From Chryseobacterium geocarposphaerae (GTDB lineage Bacteria; Bacteroidota; Bacteroidia; Flavobacteriales; Weeksellaceae): 64,000 nucleotides of DNA. The position numbers were made by a program, and so were the translations under genes. Position 1 is the first letter of the stretch. The number at the start of each line of letters is the position of its first letter. This document shows, in pieces, positions 25,706 through 34,127 of the stretch. Location of the stretch: positions 434,001-498,000 of the forward strand of contig NZ_PGFD01000001.1 in assembly GCF_002797535.1 (NCBI RefSeq), read 5' to 3'. The notes beneath the pieces are model-generated. The model worked only from the letters and a program-made list of their open reading frames with translations, was not told where the DNA came from and did not search any database.

Positions 25706-26272
25706 ATGGATTCATTTTCTCATATAAGAGTTATCATAAGCATGATTTTGGGCTTCGGAGTAGCTCAATTACTGAAGAATTTAGTAAAATTGATAGATCA
25801 TCCCAAGAAAAGCAAGTCTGTTTACTGGCTACATTTAGGCTGGGTATTCTATATTTTTATTCTGATTGTTCTTTTCTGGTGGTGGGAATACCGGCTTGAA
25901 GCTATTCAACATTGGAATTTTTTGAGCTATCTGTTTCTAATTATCTATACCACATTGTATTATGTGTTATGTGTTCTGATTTTTCCGGATAATGTAAATG
26001 AATACAAGAACTATAAGGATTATTTTTTTTCCAGGAAAAATTGGTTTTTTTTATTTCAGATATTTCTGTTTGTAATTGATTTTGGAGATTCTCTTTTAAA
26101 AGGGAAGGCTTATTTTCAATCACTGCACTGGACATATCCGGTAAGAAATATACTGCATATTGCTCTTTGTTTTCTCGGAATCAAATCATCAAATGAAAAA
26201 ATTCAGGCCGGTCTTTTTTTTATTTTGCTTGTCTTTGATGTTTTATTCATTGCGCAAAATTATTTGTATTGA
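25706..26272 (+). CDS. Integral membrane protein of unknown function
   Basis: 188 residues with about six hydrophobic segments: ~8-25, 40-62 (with WWW in FWWWEYR), 73-92, 108-125, 142-157 and 165-185. Aromatic residues are abundant. The N-terminus (MDSFSHIRVIISMILGFGVA) resembles a family of small bacterial membrane proteins annotated only as hypothetical. No catalytic motif is visible. It lies 178 bp before the aldehyde dehydrogenase and is probably transcribed separately. Confidence 0.7.
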   Translation: MDSFSHIRVIISMILGFGVAQLLKNLVKLIDHPKKSKSVYWLHLGWVFYIFILIVLFWWWEYRLEAIQHWNFLSYLFLIIYTTLYYVLCVLIFPDNVNEYKNYKDYFFSRKNWFFLFQIFLFVIDFGDSLLKGKAYFQSLHWTYPVRNILHIALCFLGIKSSNEKIQAGLFFILLVFDVLFIAQNYLY

Positions 26273-26449
26273 ATGATTTCTATAAAAGAAGCTTAATTAG
26301 TAATTCATACGTACAATAAATACGTTCTTCAGAAAAATATTACTGCCTAAGTATTTTCTGATTTAGTCTAAATTTTGACAATAAGAATAACGTGGCAAAG
26401 CTTCATTCAGTCATTCAATTACTTATTTAGAAATATAAAACACACAATT

Positions 26450-27823
26450 ATGAACAAATACCAATCACTTTTTGATGCACAAAGAGAATTCTTCTACACC
26501 GATGTTTCCAAAACGTACGAATGGCGAATGGAGCAGCTCAACAGGTTAGAGAAAATGCTTACCGAAAACCAGGAAATATTTTGCCAGGCATTAAAGACCG
26601 ATTTCAATAAACCGCCTTTCGAGCAGTTATTTGAAATTACAGTACCATTGGGGAATATCAAATATTATAAAGAAAATCTTAAACAATTGATGGCTCCCGA
26701 GCATGTTGCTATACCAAAAGGGTTGGAGGCAACCGGAAACAAAGGGGTCATTTACAAAGAACCTTTTGGAGTTACCTTGGTTATAGGACCGTTCAATGCG
26801 CCTATTTTATTACTGCTCGATCCTGCAATTGCAGCTTTGGCGGCCGGAAATCCGGTGATCCTTAAACCAGCTAATACAACTCCAACGGTTGCTGCACTTT
26901 TTCAGGAACTTATCCCTAAATATTTTGAACCTGAAGCAGTAAATATTGTGACAGGAGGAAGAGAAGAAATCTCTGCATTATTGGGACTGCCTTTCGATTT
27001 TATTTTTTTTACGGGAAGCTCTGCGGTAGGGAAGGTCGTAATGCGTGCTGCGGCTGAAAATCTAACACCCGTCATTTTGGAATTAGGAGGTCAAAACCCG
27101 ACTGTGGTTGATGAGACGGCAAATCTTGACATTGCAGTTGATCGTATTGTTTGGGGGCATATGGCAATTTCCGGACAATGGTGTATTGCCCCGGGTTATG
27201 TATATGTTCATGAAAATATTGCTGAGGAATTTCTGGACAAGCTGAAAGCATCTGTTGTAAAAATGTATGGTGAAGACCCAAGTCAAAGCCCTGATTTTGC
27301 AAGAATGATCAGTGAGCATGATACCGAAAGGGTGGCCTCTTATATCATTCCCGAAAAAGTAATTTTAGGCGGAAGATTTGACGTTAATTCAAGATATGTA
27401 GAGCCGACAATTTTATACCCGAGTACTTGGGATGACCCTGCAATGCAGCAGGAGATTTTCGGACCTGTATTCCCGATTCTTGTATATAATGACTTAAAAG
27501 AAATTGTAGAAATCATCAAACGCAAACCCAAGTCTCTGGCAGCTTATTTCTTTAGTAAAAATCAACAGAACATAGACTATTTCATACATTCAATTTCTTT
27601 CGGCGGTGGATGTATTAACCAGACCAACCTGCATTGCTGGATAGACAGCCTGCCTTTTGGAGGTGTTGGATATGCCGGAATGGGCAAATATTATGGTAAG
27701 GCAGGTTTCGATGCATTGAGTAATACAAAAGCCATGCTGATTGGAAATCCGGATTTGGAACTGGATGTTTTTCCGCCTTACGAAGGAAAAGATATTGCTA
27801 AAAACCTAAGCATTTTCGGATAA
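26450..27823 (+). CDS. Aldehyde dehydrogenase (class 3-like)
   Basis: 457 residues from the ATG at 26450. A longer frame from 26375 would add 25 residues unlike the family, and the A-rich leader directly before 26450 favours the shorter form. Catalytic residues are in place: Asn116 (GPFNAP), Glu211 (ELGGQNP) and the nucleophile Cys245 (GQWCIAP). The length below 480 and the C-terminal SLPFGGVGYAGMGKYYGKAG place it with the ALDH3/coniferyl-aldehyde group, which oxidises medium and long or aromatic aldehydes with NAD(P)+. First gene of a seven-gene operon (2 bp to the next gene) that ends with the bestrophin and carbonic anhydrase. Confidence 0.93.
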   Translation: MNKYQSLFDAQREFFYTDVSKTYEWRMEQLNRLEKMLTENQEIFCQALKTDFNKPPFEQLFEITVPLGNIKYYKENLKQLMAPEHVAIPKGLEATGNKGVIYKEPFGVTLVIGPFNAPILLLLDPAIAALAAGNPVILKPANTTPTVAALFQELIPKYFEPEAVNIVTGGREEISALLGLPFDFIFFTGSSAVGKVVMRAAAENLTPVILELGGQNPTVVDETANLDIAVDRIVWGHMAISGQWCIAPGYVYVHENIAEEFLDKLKASVVKMYGEDPSQSPDFARMISEHDTERVASYIIPEKVILGGRFDVNSRYVEPTILYPSTWDDPAMQQEIFGPVFPILVYNDLKEIVEIIKRKPKSLAAYFFSKNQQNIDYFIHSISFGGGCINQTNLHCWIDSLPFGGVGYAGMGKYYGKAGFDALSNTKAMLIGNPDLELDVFPPYEGKDIAKNLSIFG

Positions 27824-27825
27824 AT

Positions 27826-28353
27826 ATGAAGTTACAAGAAGCCATCAATTTGATTGAGAAAGCATTTCCGCATTCCAATATGCCTCAGGTTTGGGCAGAT
27901 TTAGGTTGTGGAGGAGGTACTTTCACTAATGCTTTAGCTCACTTATTACCTGATGGGAGCCATATTTATGCCATAGATAACCGGTTACAAAGCTTCCCCA
28001 AATTATTGGGAAACAATGTCTCTATTGATTTTATAAAAAATGATTTTGCAACGTCTGATTTGAATTTTTCAAATATCAATGGGATTTTGATGACAAACTC
28101 GCTGCATTATATAAAAGATAAAGCCACACTGATCAATATGCTGGAGAAATATATGTCGGAAGATAAAAAATTTGTGATTGTGGAGTATGATACTATTATT
28201 GCCAATCACTGGGTCCCTTATCCAATTAATTTTTTGGGGCTTAAAGAACTATTTATTGAGCTGGGTTATTCAAAAATTATTAAATTAGATGAACAGAATT
28301 CAATATATGGACAAGGCAATTTGTATTCTGTAGCCATAGGTAAAACCTTTTAA
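27826..28353 (+). CDS. Class I SAM-dependent methyltransferase
   Basis: 175 residues. SAM-binding motif I is ADLGCGGGTFT near residues 24-34, the acidic end of strand two is AIDNR, and strand four contains GILMTNSLHYIKD. The compact length and lack of further domains leave the substrate open. It begins 2 bp after the aldehyde dehydrogenase stop, so the two are translationally coupled. Confidence 0.85.
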   Translation: MKLQEAINLIEKAFPHSNMPQVWADLGCGGGTFTNALAHLLPDGSHIYAIDNRLQSFPKLLGNNVSIDFIKNDFATSDLNFSNINGILMTNSLHYIKDKATLINMLEKYMSEDKKFVIVEYDTIIANHWVPYPINFLGLKELFIELGYSKIIKLDEQNSIYGQGNLYSVAIGKTF

Positions 28354-28362
28354 AAACACAAT

Positions 28363-28719
28363 ATGATACTAAAAATTATTAATTCTGCATTAATACTTGT
28401 TGCCATATTTATGGGGCTTAAACAAGGATGGGCGATGCTTTCGGGCAAACCAGAGATGATAGCAATGTTTAGCAAATGGAACATCAGTAAAACAGGCTTG
28501 ATGGTTATCGGAGCTACAACGATGCTAAGTGCACTACTCATTATTTTCCCGAAAACCTTTGTTTGGGGAAATTTCTTAATGGCCGCCGGTATTTTATTGA
28601 TCATCAGTTTTCACTTGCTGGATAGAGATTTGAAAGGCATGGCAATAGAATTACCATTTCTATTGCTGAATCTGATTATTATCTATTTACAGCACCCATT
28701 AAAAGATGGGGCATTATAA
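28363..28719 (+). CDS. DoxX-like small membrane protein
   Basis: 118 residues with four hydrophobic helices (about 4-20, 43-60, 66-82, 90-110). The GLKQGWAMLSGKPEM loop after the first helix and overall layout match DoxX-like membrane proteins. Their biochemical role is poorly defined; some act with thiosulfate oxidation or in redox stress. It sits 9 bp after the methyltransferase and overlaps or abuts the next gene. Confidence 0.7.
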   Translation: MILKIINSALILVAIFMGLKQGWAMLSGKPEMIAMFSKWNISKTGLMVIGATTMLSALLIIFPKTFVWGNFLMAAGILLIISFHLLDRDLKGMAIELPFLLLNLIIIYLQHPLKDGAL

Positions 28720-28732
28720 ACATCAAATTTCA

Positions 28733-29200
28733 ATGATTAAGGTATTATTCATTACAGCCTTTGCGGTTTGTTGTTCGCTCACAGCGTGTGGACAATCAAA
28801 AACTCAGAAAACGGAAACAACAACAATTAAAAAAACACAAAAAATGAACACGAACAAACTTACAAATGAAACCGTGAAGGCCGCTTTCGATGCCTGGCAA
28901 AATGGTGACAGCAAAACTTTTCTGTCTTACTTTACCGCAGATGCTAGGCTTTATGATGACGGCAGTCCCCGAAATTTTCAAAGCTTTGTCAAAGAAGCCT
29001 GCGGACACGAAAGATTCACGAGCATAGAAAAGGTGGAAAATGAAGGAAAAGATATTACGGGAAATTTCCATACAGAAAGCTGGGACGATTTTAAAACCTA
29101 TTTTAAGTTTAGCATTGATGCCGGTGGTAAGTTTACAGGCTCGATATTGGACAGGCTAAATAGCTTGTTGTTCATTCATTATGTATTGAAACAATTCTGA
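28733..29200 (+). CDS. SnoaL/NTF2-like lipoprotein with a frameshifted C-terminus
   Basis: The ATG at 28733 gives a lipoprotein signal ending in LTAC (Cys19), which an upstream ATG at 28706 would spoil. The mature part has the NTF2-like pattern VKAAFDAWQNGDSKTFLSYF, then TADARLYDDGSP. At the end the frame passes into SILDRLNSLLF. One base shift away, at 29140-29163, the sequence reads LDIGQAK and stop, the kind of ending expected for this family. A single-base change near 29135-29140 has therefore probably replaced the last residues and added 12 codons. Function unknown; small-ligand binding is typical. Confidence 0.7.
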   Translation: MIKVLFITAFAVCCSLTACGQSKTQKTETTTIKKTQKMNTNKLTNETVKAAFDAWQNGDSKTFLSYFTADARLYDDGSPRNFQSFVKEACGHERFTSIEKVENEGKDITGNFHTESWDDFKTYFKFSIDAGGKFTGSILDRLNSLLFIHYVLKQF

Positions 29201-29214
29201 CATTTTCTGCTCCG

Positions 29215-29880
29215 GTGAATAAAATAATAGCATTTCTTCAAAATAAAAAATACGAATTATTACTTTTCGCATTGCTTCAGCATTTATTTGTTGGCATAAT
29301 CCTTACTGATCTTGAGTTCTATACGAGGGTCATTTGGCCTGCCAATATGCTTATATTAGGATTGGGAAGCATCTTCATGTTTACGGGAAAACATACCTGG
29401 AGACATTGGTTTAGGAATTTTCAGTTTATTCTTGTGTTACTTCTACCTATTGGTATTCCTTTTTTTAAAGATATACCATGGTATTTTACTTTCCTTAATA
29501 TCAATTATGTCGTTTTTTTTGGATTCCTGTTTGTAGAACTGCTTCGGTTTCTACTAAAACCGGGATATATTAATAGCGATATTATTTCAGCATCAGCATG
29601 CGGTTATTTTTTATTAATAGAGATTTCGGTATTCTTATTACAAACATTTGAATATTATAATCCGTTGTCTTTTAAAGGAATAGATGTCTCTTCACCAGCA
29701 AGCATATATATTGACCTGGTATATTTTTGCTCTATAACCTTTACCAGTATTGGTTTTGGCGATATCACACCAGGTACACATACTACCAAATTAATTACAG
29801 CATTTATAGGTGTTGCAGGACAGTTTTATACGGTAGTTTTGGTTGGTATCCTTATCAGTAAATTTTCCTCAAAAAATTAA
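29215..29880 (+). CDS. Potassium-channel-like protein
   Basis: 221 residues from a GTG start. Five hydrophobic segments (about 10-30, 35-57, 65-83, 88-113, 120-142) are followed by a pore helix and selectivity filter (FCSITFTSIGFGDITPG, ~163-180) and a last helix (~188-215). TxxGFGD is a variant of the K+ channel filter TVGYGD. No cytoplasmic RCK or nucleotide-binding domain is attached. It is 6 bp from the bestrophin gene, which suggests paired cation and anion conductances. Confidence 0.85.
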   Translation: MNKIIAFLQNKKYELLLFALLQHLFVGIILTDLEFYTRVIWPANMLILGLGSIFMFTGKHTWRHWFRNFQFILVLLLPIGIPFFKDIPWYFTFLNINYVVFFGFLFVELLRFLLKPGYINSDIISASACGYFLLIEISVFLLQTFEYYNPLSFKGIDVSSPASIYIDLVYFCSITFTSIGFGDITPGTHTTKLITAFIGVAGQFYTVVLVGILISKFSSKN

Positions 29881-29886
29881 ATCAAT

Positions 29887-30903
29887 ATGAATATAAGCTC
29901 TCATTACAAGCTTAAGCATTTTATTCCCTGGACAAGATCTAAAATATATAAAATGCTTTTATTAAGTATAATTCCGACGCTGCTGTTTTATTTTCTGGAC
30001 TGGAAGTGGCTGGCAATTCCCTGGGTTCCGGTGGCTTTGCTGGGAACAGCCACGGCATTCATTTCGGGGTTCAAAAATACTCAGACCTATAACCGAACCT
30101 GGGAAGCGCGACAGGTGTATGGTGCTATCATTAACAGTAGCCGGGCTTTTGGAATTATGGTAAAAGATTTTATCCGTTCAGAGGACAAAATTCTTGAAAA
30201 ACAACTGCATCAGGAAGTTATTTATCGACATTTTGCGTGGCTCACAGCATTACGCTTTCAGCTTAGAGAAATTAAAAGTTGGGAGAACGTGAAAACCAAA
30301 AGTTACAATCGGGAATATCTTCAATATTACAACGTTCCGGAGTGGGAAAGTAGTTTGAATGAAGAACTGGCGGAATTTCTTAGTGAAGAAGAACTTCAAT
30401 ACATTTTATCAACAAAAAACCGCGCAACGCAAATCATAAGTTCCCAATCTTCTCAACTAAAAAAACTGAATGAGGAAAACAAAATATCAGATTACAATTA
30501 TGTTGCCCTCGAGAATCAGCTCAAAGAATTGTACGACCAGCAGGGGAAATGCGAACGTCTTAAAAACTTTCCTTACCCGAGACAGTTTTCGAGCATCAAT
30601 TTATATTTTACCAATGCCCTGTGTCTTCTAATGCCATTGGGCTTCATAGGCGAATTTTCTAAGATGACGGAGAAATTCGGGGATAATATAATTTGGCTTG
30701 CTATTCCCTTCAGTGTATTGCTGGGATGGGTATTTTTAGTTTTGGAACAGATTGGCGAAAGTACGGAAAACCCATTTGAGGGGAATGCCAACGATATTCC
30801 TATTACCCAGATAAGCAGAAATATAGAGATTGATCTTCGTGAAATGTTGGGTGAAAAAGATCTGCCACCAGCAATTGTGGCACAGAATAATATTTTAATG
30901 TAA
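29887..30903 (+). CDS. Bestrophin-family anion channel
   Basis: 338 residues. The N-terminal region (WTRSKIYKMLLLSIIPTLLF, then WLAIPWVPVALLGTATAFISGF) and NTQTYNRTWEARQVYGAIINSSR are typical of bacterial bestrophins. The long soluble helical middle (~95-225) and late transmembrane pair (~240-285) also fit, and NPFEGNANDIPITQISRNIE near the C-terminus is the conserved post-TM4 block. Bestrophins form pentameric channels for chloride or bicarbonate. The next gene, 19 bp downstream, encodes an LCIB-type carbonic anhydrase, which makes bicarbonate a plausible ion here (inference). Confidence 0.92.
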   Translation: MNISSHYKLKHFIPWTRSKIYKMLLLSIIPTLLFYFLDWKWLAIPWVPVALLGTATAFISGFKNTQTYNRTWEARQVYGAIINSSRAFGIMVKDFIRSEDKILEKQLHQEVIYRHFAWLTALRFQLREIKSWENVKTKSYNREYLQYYNVPEWESSLNEELAEFLSEEELQYILSTKNRATQIISSQSSQLKKLNEENKISDYNYVALENQLKELYDQQGKCERLKNFPYPRQFSSINLYFTNALCLLMPLGFIGEFSKMTEKFGDNIIWLAIPFSVLLGWVFLVLEQIGESTENPFEGNANDIPITQISRNIEIDLREMLGEKDLPPAIVAQNNILM

Positions 30904-30922
30904 ATATAAATACGAGTAAATT

Positions 30923-31660
30923 ATGGAACATTTAGAATCTGTCAGAAAGTGGTATCCTAAAGCCTTAACTTCTATTGATACCGTTAACCGGCTATTAGAC
31001 ACTATTGAAAAGTATATAGGTTTAAAACCTAATCAATTGATGCACGCAGACAGCATGTGCTGCGATGATGTCAATGCCATACAATATCCGCCAAGAGCTT
31101 ATGAAATGTTGGGTCCGTTTCATTTAGGGGGATTGGACGGTTTTCCTTTCGCTGGGATTACAGGGATGAATGCTTTTGCACATCATGTTCCGGAAGACGG
31201 TGCTGTTATCATATTTTATGCGCCACATATTGGCATTACAAAGGATGGTACTATCGGAGAAATAAGCAGAATTGGGCAGAGTGGTAATTCGGCATGCTGT
31301 GGTGCTGCGAAAGGAGCATTGGGAAAGCTTTCGGCAGGACAAATTATTGAGGGGAACATCACTTCACTGGACTTCCAGATGAATACCATTGAACAGATCT
31401 TTCTTCATCAGAAAGGCAGAATCCTTACTGCGGAAAATCAAATATTTGAGGCAACGGAAGTCATGTATGAAGCCATTGATGAAAGAATAGAAGTGTTGGT
31501 AAAAGAAGCCAATTATCCCTGTAAATATGTAATTTTGGTAGGTGCTATTTTTATCAACGGAGATAAAGACATGGGATCTTTCTGTCAATACAAGAAATTC
31601 GATTATATTAATTTGGAAACGCAACAGCGAAAAAGTTTAATGACAGAATATTATTCTTAA
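30923..31660 (+). CDS. LCIB/LCIC-like carbonic anhydrase (theta type)
   Basis: 245 residues. Conserved blocks match the limiting-CO2-inducible B/C family: HADSMCCDDVNAIQYPPRAY (41-60), GPFHLGGLDGFPFAGITG (64-81), AFAHHVPEDG, PHIGI (101-105) and SACCGAA (123-129). Probable zinc ligands are one of Cys46/47, His102 and one of Cys125/126, with Asp48/49 nearby, like the Cys-His-Cys site of beta-type enzymes. The family interconverts CO2 and bicarbonate; algal LCIB belongs to the CO2-concentrating mechanism. No signal peptide, so cytoplasmic. It ends the operon with the K+-channel-like and bestrophin genes. Confidence 0.82.
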   Translation: MEHLESVRKWYPKALTSIDTVNRLLDTIEKYIGLKPNQLMHADSMCCDDVNAIQYPPRAYEMLGPFHLGGLDGFPFAGITGMNAFAHHVPEDGAVIIFYAPHIGITKDGTIGEISRIGQSGNSACCGAAKGALGKLSAGQIIEGNITSLDFQMNTIEQIFLHQKGRILTAENQIFEATEVMYEAIDERIEVLVKEANYPCKYVILVGAIFINGDKDMGSFCQYKKFDYINLETQQRKSLMTEYYS

Positions 31661-32006
31661 GTTAATATGTATCCAAGTAGCTAAAGGATATTGTCAAAAG
31701 CTGAATTCTAAAGAGCTCAAAAATTATTATTTATTTTAATCCTAACAATGTATTCATAAAAATAAAAAACGCTGGGGCAAATCCTATTTATTTCAAACCA
31801 ACAGAATTAGTCTCAGTTCCCAAACGATATATCAAGTGTAAATAAGTTTGGGAATATGATAAAGAATAATGCCCTCCTATTAATAATGGCTGAAATTGGT
31901 GTGAGCCATATTACCAAATTATTGAACTAAATTACAAAAAGGTAAGCATTTTTAATTTGCAATTTTGAACCATCAATAGAAAGTTTATAATTAAAAAATT
32001 AAAATT
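31661..32006. other. Intergenic stretch leading into the second long repeat
   Basis: No gene seen. From about 31773 it is partly alignable with sequence before 4719; from 31810 it is the identical repeat, including the dyad at 31817-31854. Confidence 0.6.
31817..31854. promoter_or_regulatory. Dyad near the left edge of the long repeat (copy 2)
   Basis: Same 9-bp arms (ttcccaaac / gtttgggaa, 20-nt spacer) as at 4726-4763. Confidence 0.45.
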
Positions 32007-32504
32007 ATGGGTTTATCAAATTTGGGTATTTTTCATACCGTTATCGGAATTATAGCAATTATTTCAGCAATTATTTCCTTAATTAAAAGTGGTAAAATAA
32101 ATCTAGACACACTGGCAGGGAAAATATATTTTTATTTCACGTTGATTTCCTCTTTGACAGCTTTAGGTTTATCAAGTGTGAAGGGGGTTAATCCAGGACA
32201 TATTCTGGCTTTACTTATCGTGATGTTGATATCTGTAGCCTATATTCTGTATGTAAGAAAGAAGGGTAATAACGGTTATCGTTTAATAGAAAATTTTTTT
32301 CTGTCTTTCAGTTTTTTTCTATCCTTAATACCCACTGTTAACGAAACTTTTAGCCGGGTGCCAGTTGGAAATCCTATAGCATCAGGACCAAAAGACCCAA
32401 TAATCGGAACAACTATACTTTTTATCTTCGTTTTGTTTATTATTGGTTCGATATTGCAGTTTAGAAAGCAAAAGAGGATAAACAAAAATTATATTACTCC
32501 TTAA
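32007..32504 (+). CDS. Five-helix membrane protein of unknown function (repeat copy 2)
   Basis: 165 residues, identical to the product at 4916: about five membrane segments, a basic tail and no recognised catalytic motif. It lies 346 bp after the carbonic anhydrase gene and 288 bp before the duplicate AraC regulator. Having two identical copies doubles the dosage of this pair; whether both are expressed is not visible, but their promoter regions are identical from the dyad onward. Confidence 0.75.
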   Translation: MGLSNLGIFHTVIGIIAIISAIISLIKSGKINLDTLAGKIYFYFTLISSLTALGLSSVKGVNPGHILALLIVMLISVAYILYVRKKGNNGYRLIENFFLSFSFFLSLIPTVNETFSRVPVGNPIASGPKDPIIGTTILFIFVLFIIGSILQFRKQKRINKNYITP

Positions 32505-32792
32505 AGGTAATATTTTGCTTCGGTCTGAACTTTTTTAATATCTCTATTATGAGTGCTTGCTTTATCTACACTTGGTTATAAAGCCTTTGGGGCGGATTGA
32601 TGCTACATTCAACTTATAATCTGTTTATTCGGTGGTTTCTAGCATCTATTACGGTATCAAATAAGTTATATCTTAGCATATAGGAAAATTTGATATGGCT
32701 CTTGAGTTCTTTCAGTCGTCTTTGCCTTTTACTTTTGTAGACGAAGAAGGGGATGTAATGCGGTCCATCATTTTAAAATCTAAGTACTTCTT

Positions 32793-33644
32793 ATGGTTAC
32801 AGACTATAAAAAATTTGATCTATTCGGAAAAACACTGATTCAGAAAGTGGATTTTAAACCACCTTTTCAATTTGCTTTTCCGGTTGCAGAACAGGCTTGC
32901 TTCCTTTATATGTTGCGGGGTGAAATAGAATATCGGTCAGAAGATGATCAACTGAAAATAGAAGATAAACGCTCATTATTACTTAACTGTATGGCTTCCG
33001 GCCAGCAGATACAAAATAACAATTCGGAAAGCAATGGTGAAATCATCATTGTTACCTTTCATCCGGACATTCTTAAAAAAGTATATGATAAGGAGATCCC
33101 CACGATCTTTATGCCCAATAATCAGGTCACCAACCAAAATAAAAAGAGAATCAATAATGATTTTCTTATTCAAAAATACATAGAAGGTCTGCTTTTTTAT
33201 TTTGAAAATCCTTCTTTGGTAAACGATGAAATTCTGATTTTGAAGCTTAAGGAAATAATCCTCTTACTGTCTCAAACCCAAGACGCTGAAAATATTCAGG
33301 TCATACTTTCACAGCTTTTCTCATCAACGACTTATTCCTTCAAACAGATTATTGAAGCCAATCTGTTTCTGCAGTTAGGAATCGAAGAACTGGCACAGAA
33401 AACAAATCTGAGCATTTCGTCTTTTAAAAGGGAATTTAAAAAGTTATATGATGATTCGCCTGCCAATTATATTAAATCCAAAAGACTTGAAAGGGCTGCA
33501 GAACTCCTCATAGCTACCAGTGAAAGGATTACGGATATTGCATTTGACTGTGGATTTAACGATCTTGCAAATTTTACTAAAAGTTTTCACGAAAGATATC
33601 AGCAATCTCCTACAAATTACCGGTTGAAGTTAAAAGGAGAATAA
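32793..33644 (+). CDS. AraC-family transcriptional regulator (repeat copy 2)
   Basis: 283 residues, same as the regulator at 5702 except Gly instead of Glu at the penultimate position. Cupin-like N-terminal domain and C-terminal two-HTH domain are intact, so both copies should be functional and bind the same operators. It is followed after 39 bp by the convergent HxlR gene. Confidence 0.92.
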   Translation: MVTDYKKFDLFGKTLIQKVDFKPPFQFAFPVAEQACFLYMLRGEIEYRSEDDQLKIEDKRSLLLNCMASGQQIQNNNSESNGEIIIVTFHPDILKKVYDKEIPTIFMPNNQVTNQNKKRINNDFLIQKYIEGLLFYFENPSLVNDEILILKLKEIILLLSQTQDAENIQVILSQLFSSTTYSFKQIIEANLFLQLGIEELAQKTNLSISSFKREFKKLYDDSPANYIKSKRLERAAELLIATSERITDIAFDCGFNDLANFTKSFHERYQQSPTNYRLKLKGE

Positions 33645-33683
33645 CAGTATTCCTTATATAAAAAATCTGTATCAGAAATTAAA

Positions 33684-34010
33684 CTAATTCACAAACTCTT
33701 CTCCCCACTTAAGCAGCTCTGCAAGACTGGGTTCCAACTTTCTTCCTTTTTCTGTGAGAGTATACTCCACGGTAGGAGGAACTGTGGCAAAGACTTGTCG
33801 TATAACTATTCCGTTTTCTTCCATATTCTTTAATTCTTTTACCAGCATACGCGTATTAATGTTGGTTACTAATTTTTGAAGCTCATTAAATCTTTTGGTA
33901 CCATGTAGAAGAGCAAAAATGATTGACATTGACCATTTTCCACCAATAATATCTAAAATTTCCTGTATCACACATTTCCCTGGAATTTTTTCAGAATTTT
34001 TTTTGTTCAT
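33684..34010 (-). CDS. HxlR-family transcriptional regulator
   Basis: 108 residues, a standard MarR-like winged helix of the HxlR family: CVIQEILDIIGGKWSMSIIF, FNELQKLVTNINTRMLVKEL and the wing with VEYTLTEKGRKLEP. The N-terminal Cys13 sits where family members such as HypR carry their redox or electrophile-sensing cysteine. It is divergent from the SDR at 34128, with a perfect 13-bp dyad between them, so autoregulation and control of the SDR are likely. An electrophile or aldehyde signal is plausible but inferred. Confidence 0.93.
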   Translation of the reverse strand: MNKKNSEKIPGKCVIQEILDIIGGKWSMSIIFALLHGTKRFNELQKLVTNINTRMLVKELKNMEENGIVIRQVFATVPPTVEYTLTEKGRKLEPSLAELLKWGEEFVN

Positions 34011-34048
34011 AACGTTTTGATTTTCTGTATGGCTTTACTTTTTGGTAT

Positions 34049-34086
34049 TACTTTACATTTGTGTAACTACTTTCAAATGTAAAGTA
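34049..34086. promoter_or_regulatory. HxlR-type operator between divergent genes
   Basis: Perfect 13-bp inverted arms (tactttacatttg at 34049-34061, caaatgtaaagta at 34074-34086) with a 12-bp spacer. The right arm lies just upstream of the SDR -7 box at 34094, where a bound repressor would block RNA polymerase. Confidence 0.75.
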
Positions 34087-34093
34087 TTGGGTT

Positions 34094-34101
34094 TAGATTT
34101 G
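34094..34101 (+). promoter_or_regulatory. Probable -7 box of the SDR at 34128
   Basis: TAGATTTG fits TAnnTTTG, 26 bp before the ATG and adjacent to the operator dyad. Confidence 0.45.
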
Positions 34102-34127
34102 CAACATAATATTTCAATTTTAACATT

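Larger units (their letters stand above)
31810..33636. repeat. 1827-bp direct repeat, copy 2
   Basis: Same sequence as 4719-6545 by reading, 27,091 bp downstream and in the same orientation, with the membrane protein and AraC regulator genes. Confidence 0.95.

Noticed and set aside
4719..33636. The 1.83-kb repeats as an insertion sequence or composite transposon
   Set aside because: The repeat carries no transposase, no terminal inverted repeats and no target-site duplication that I can see. Its genes are a membrane protein and a regulator, and homology fades gradually at the left edge.
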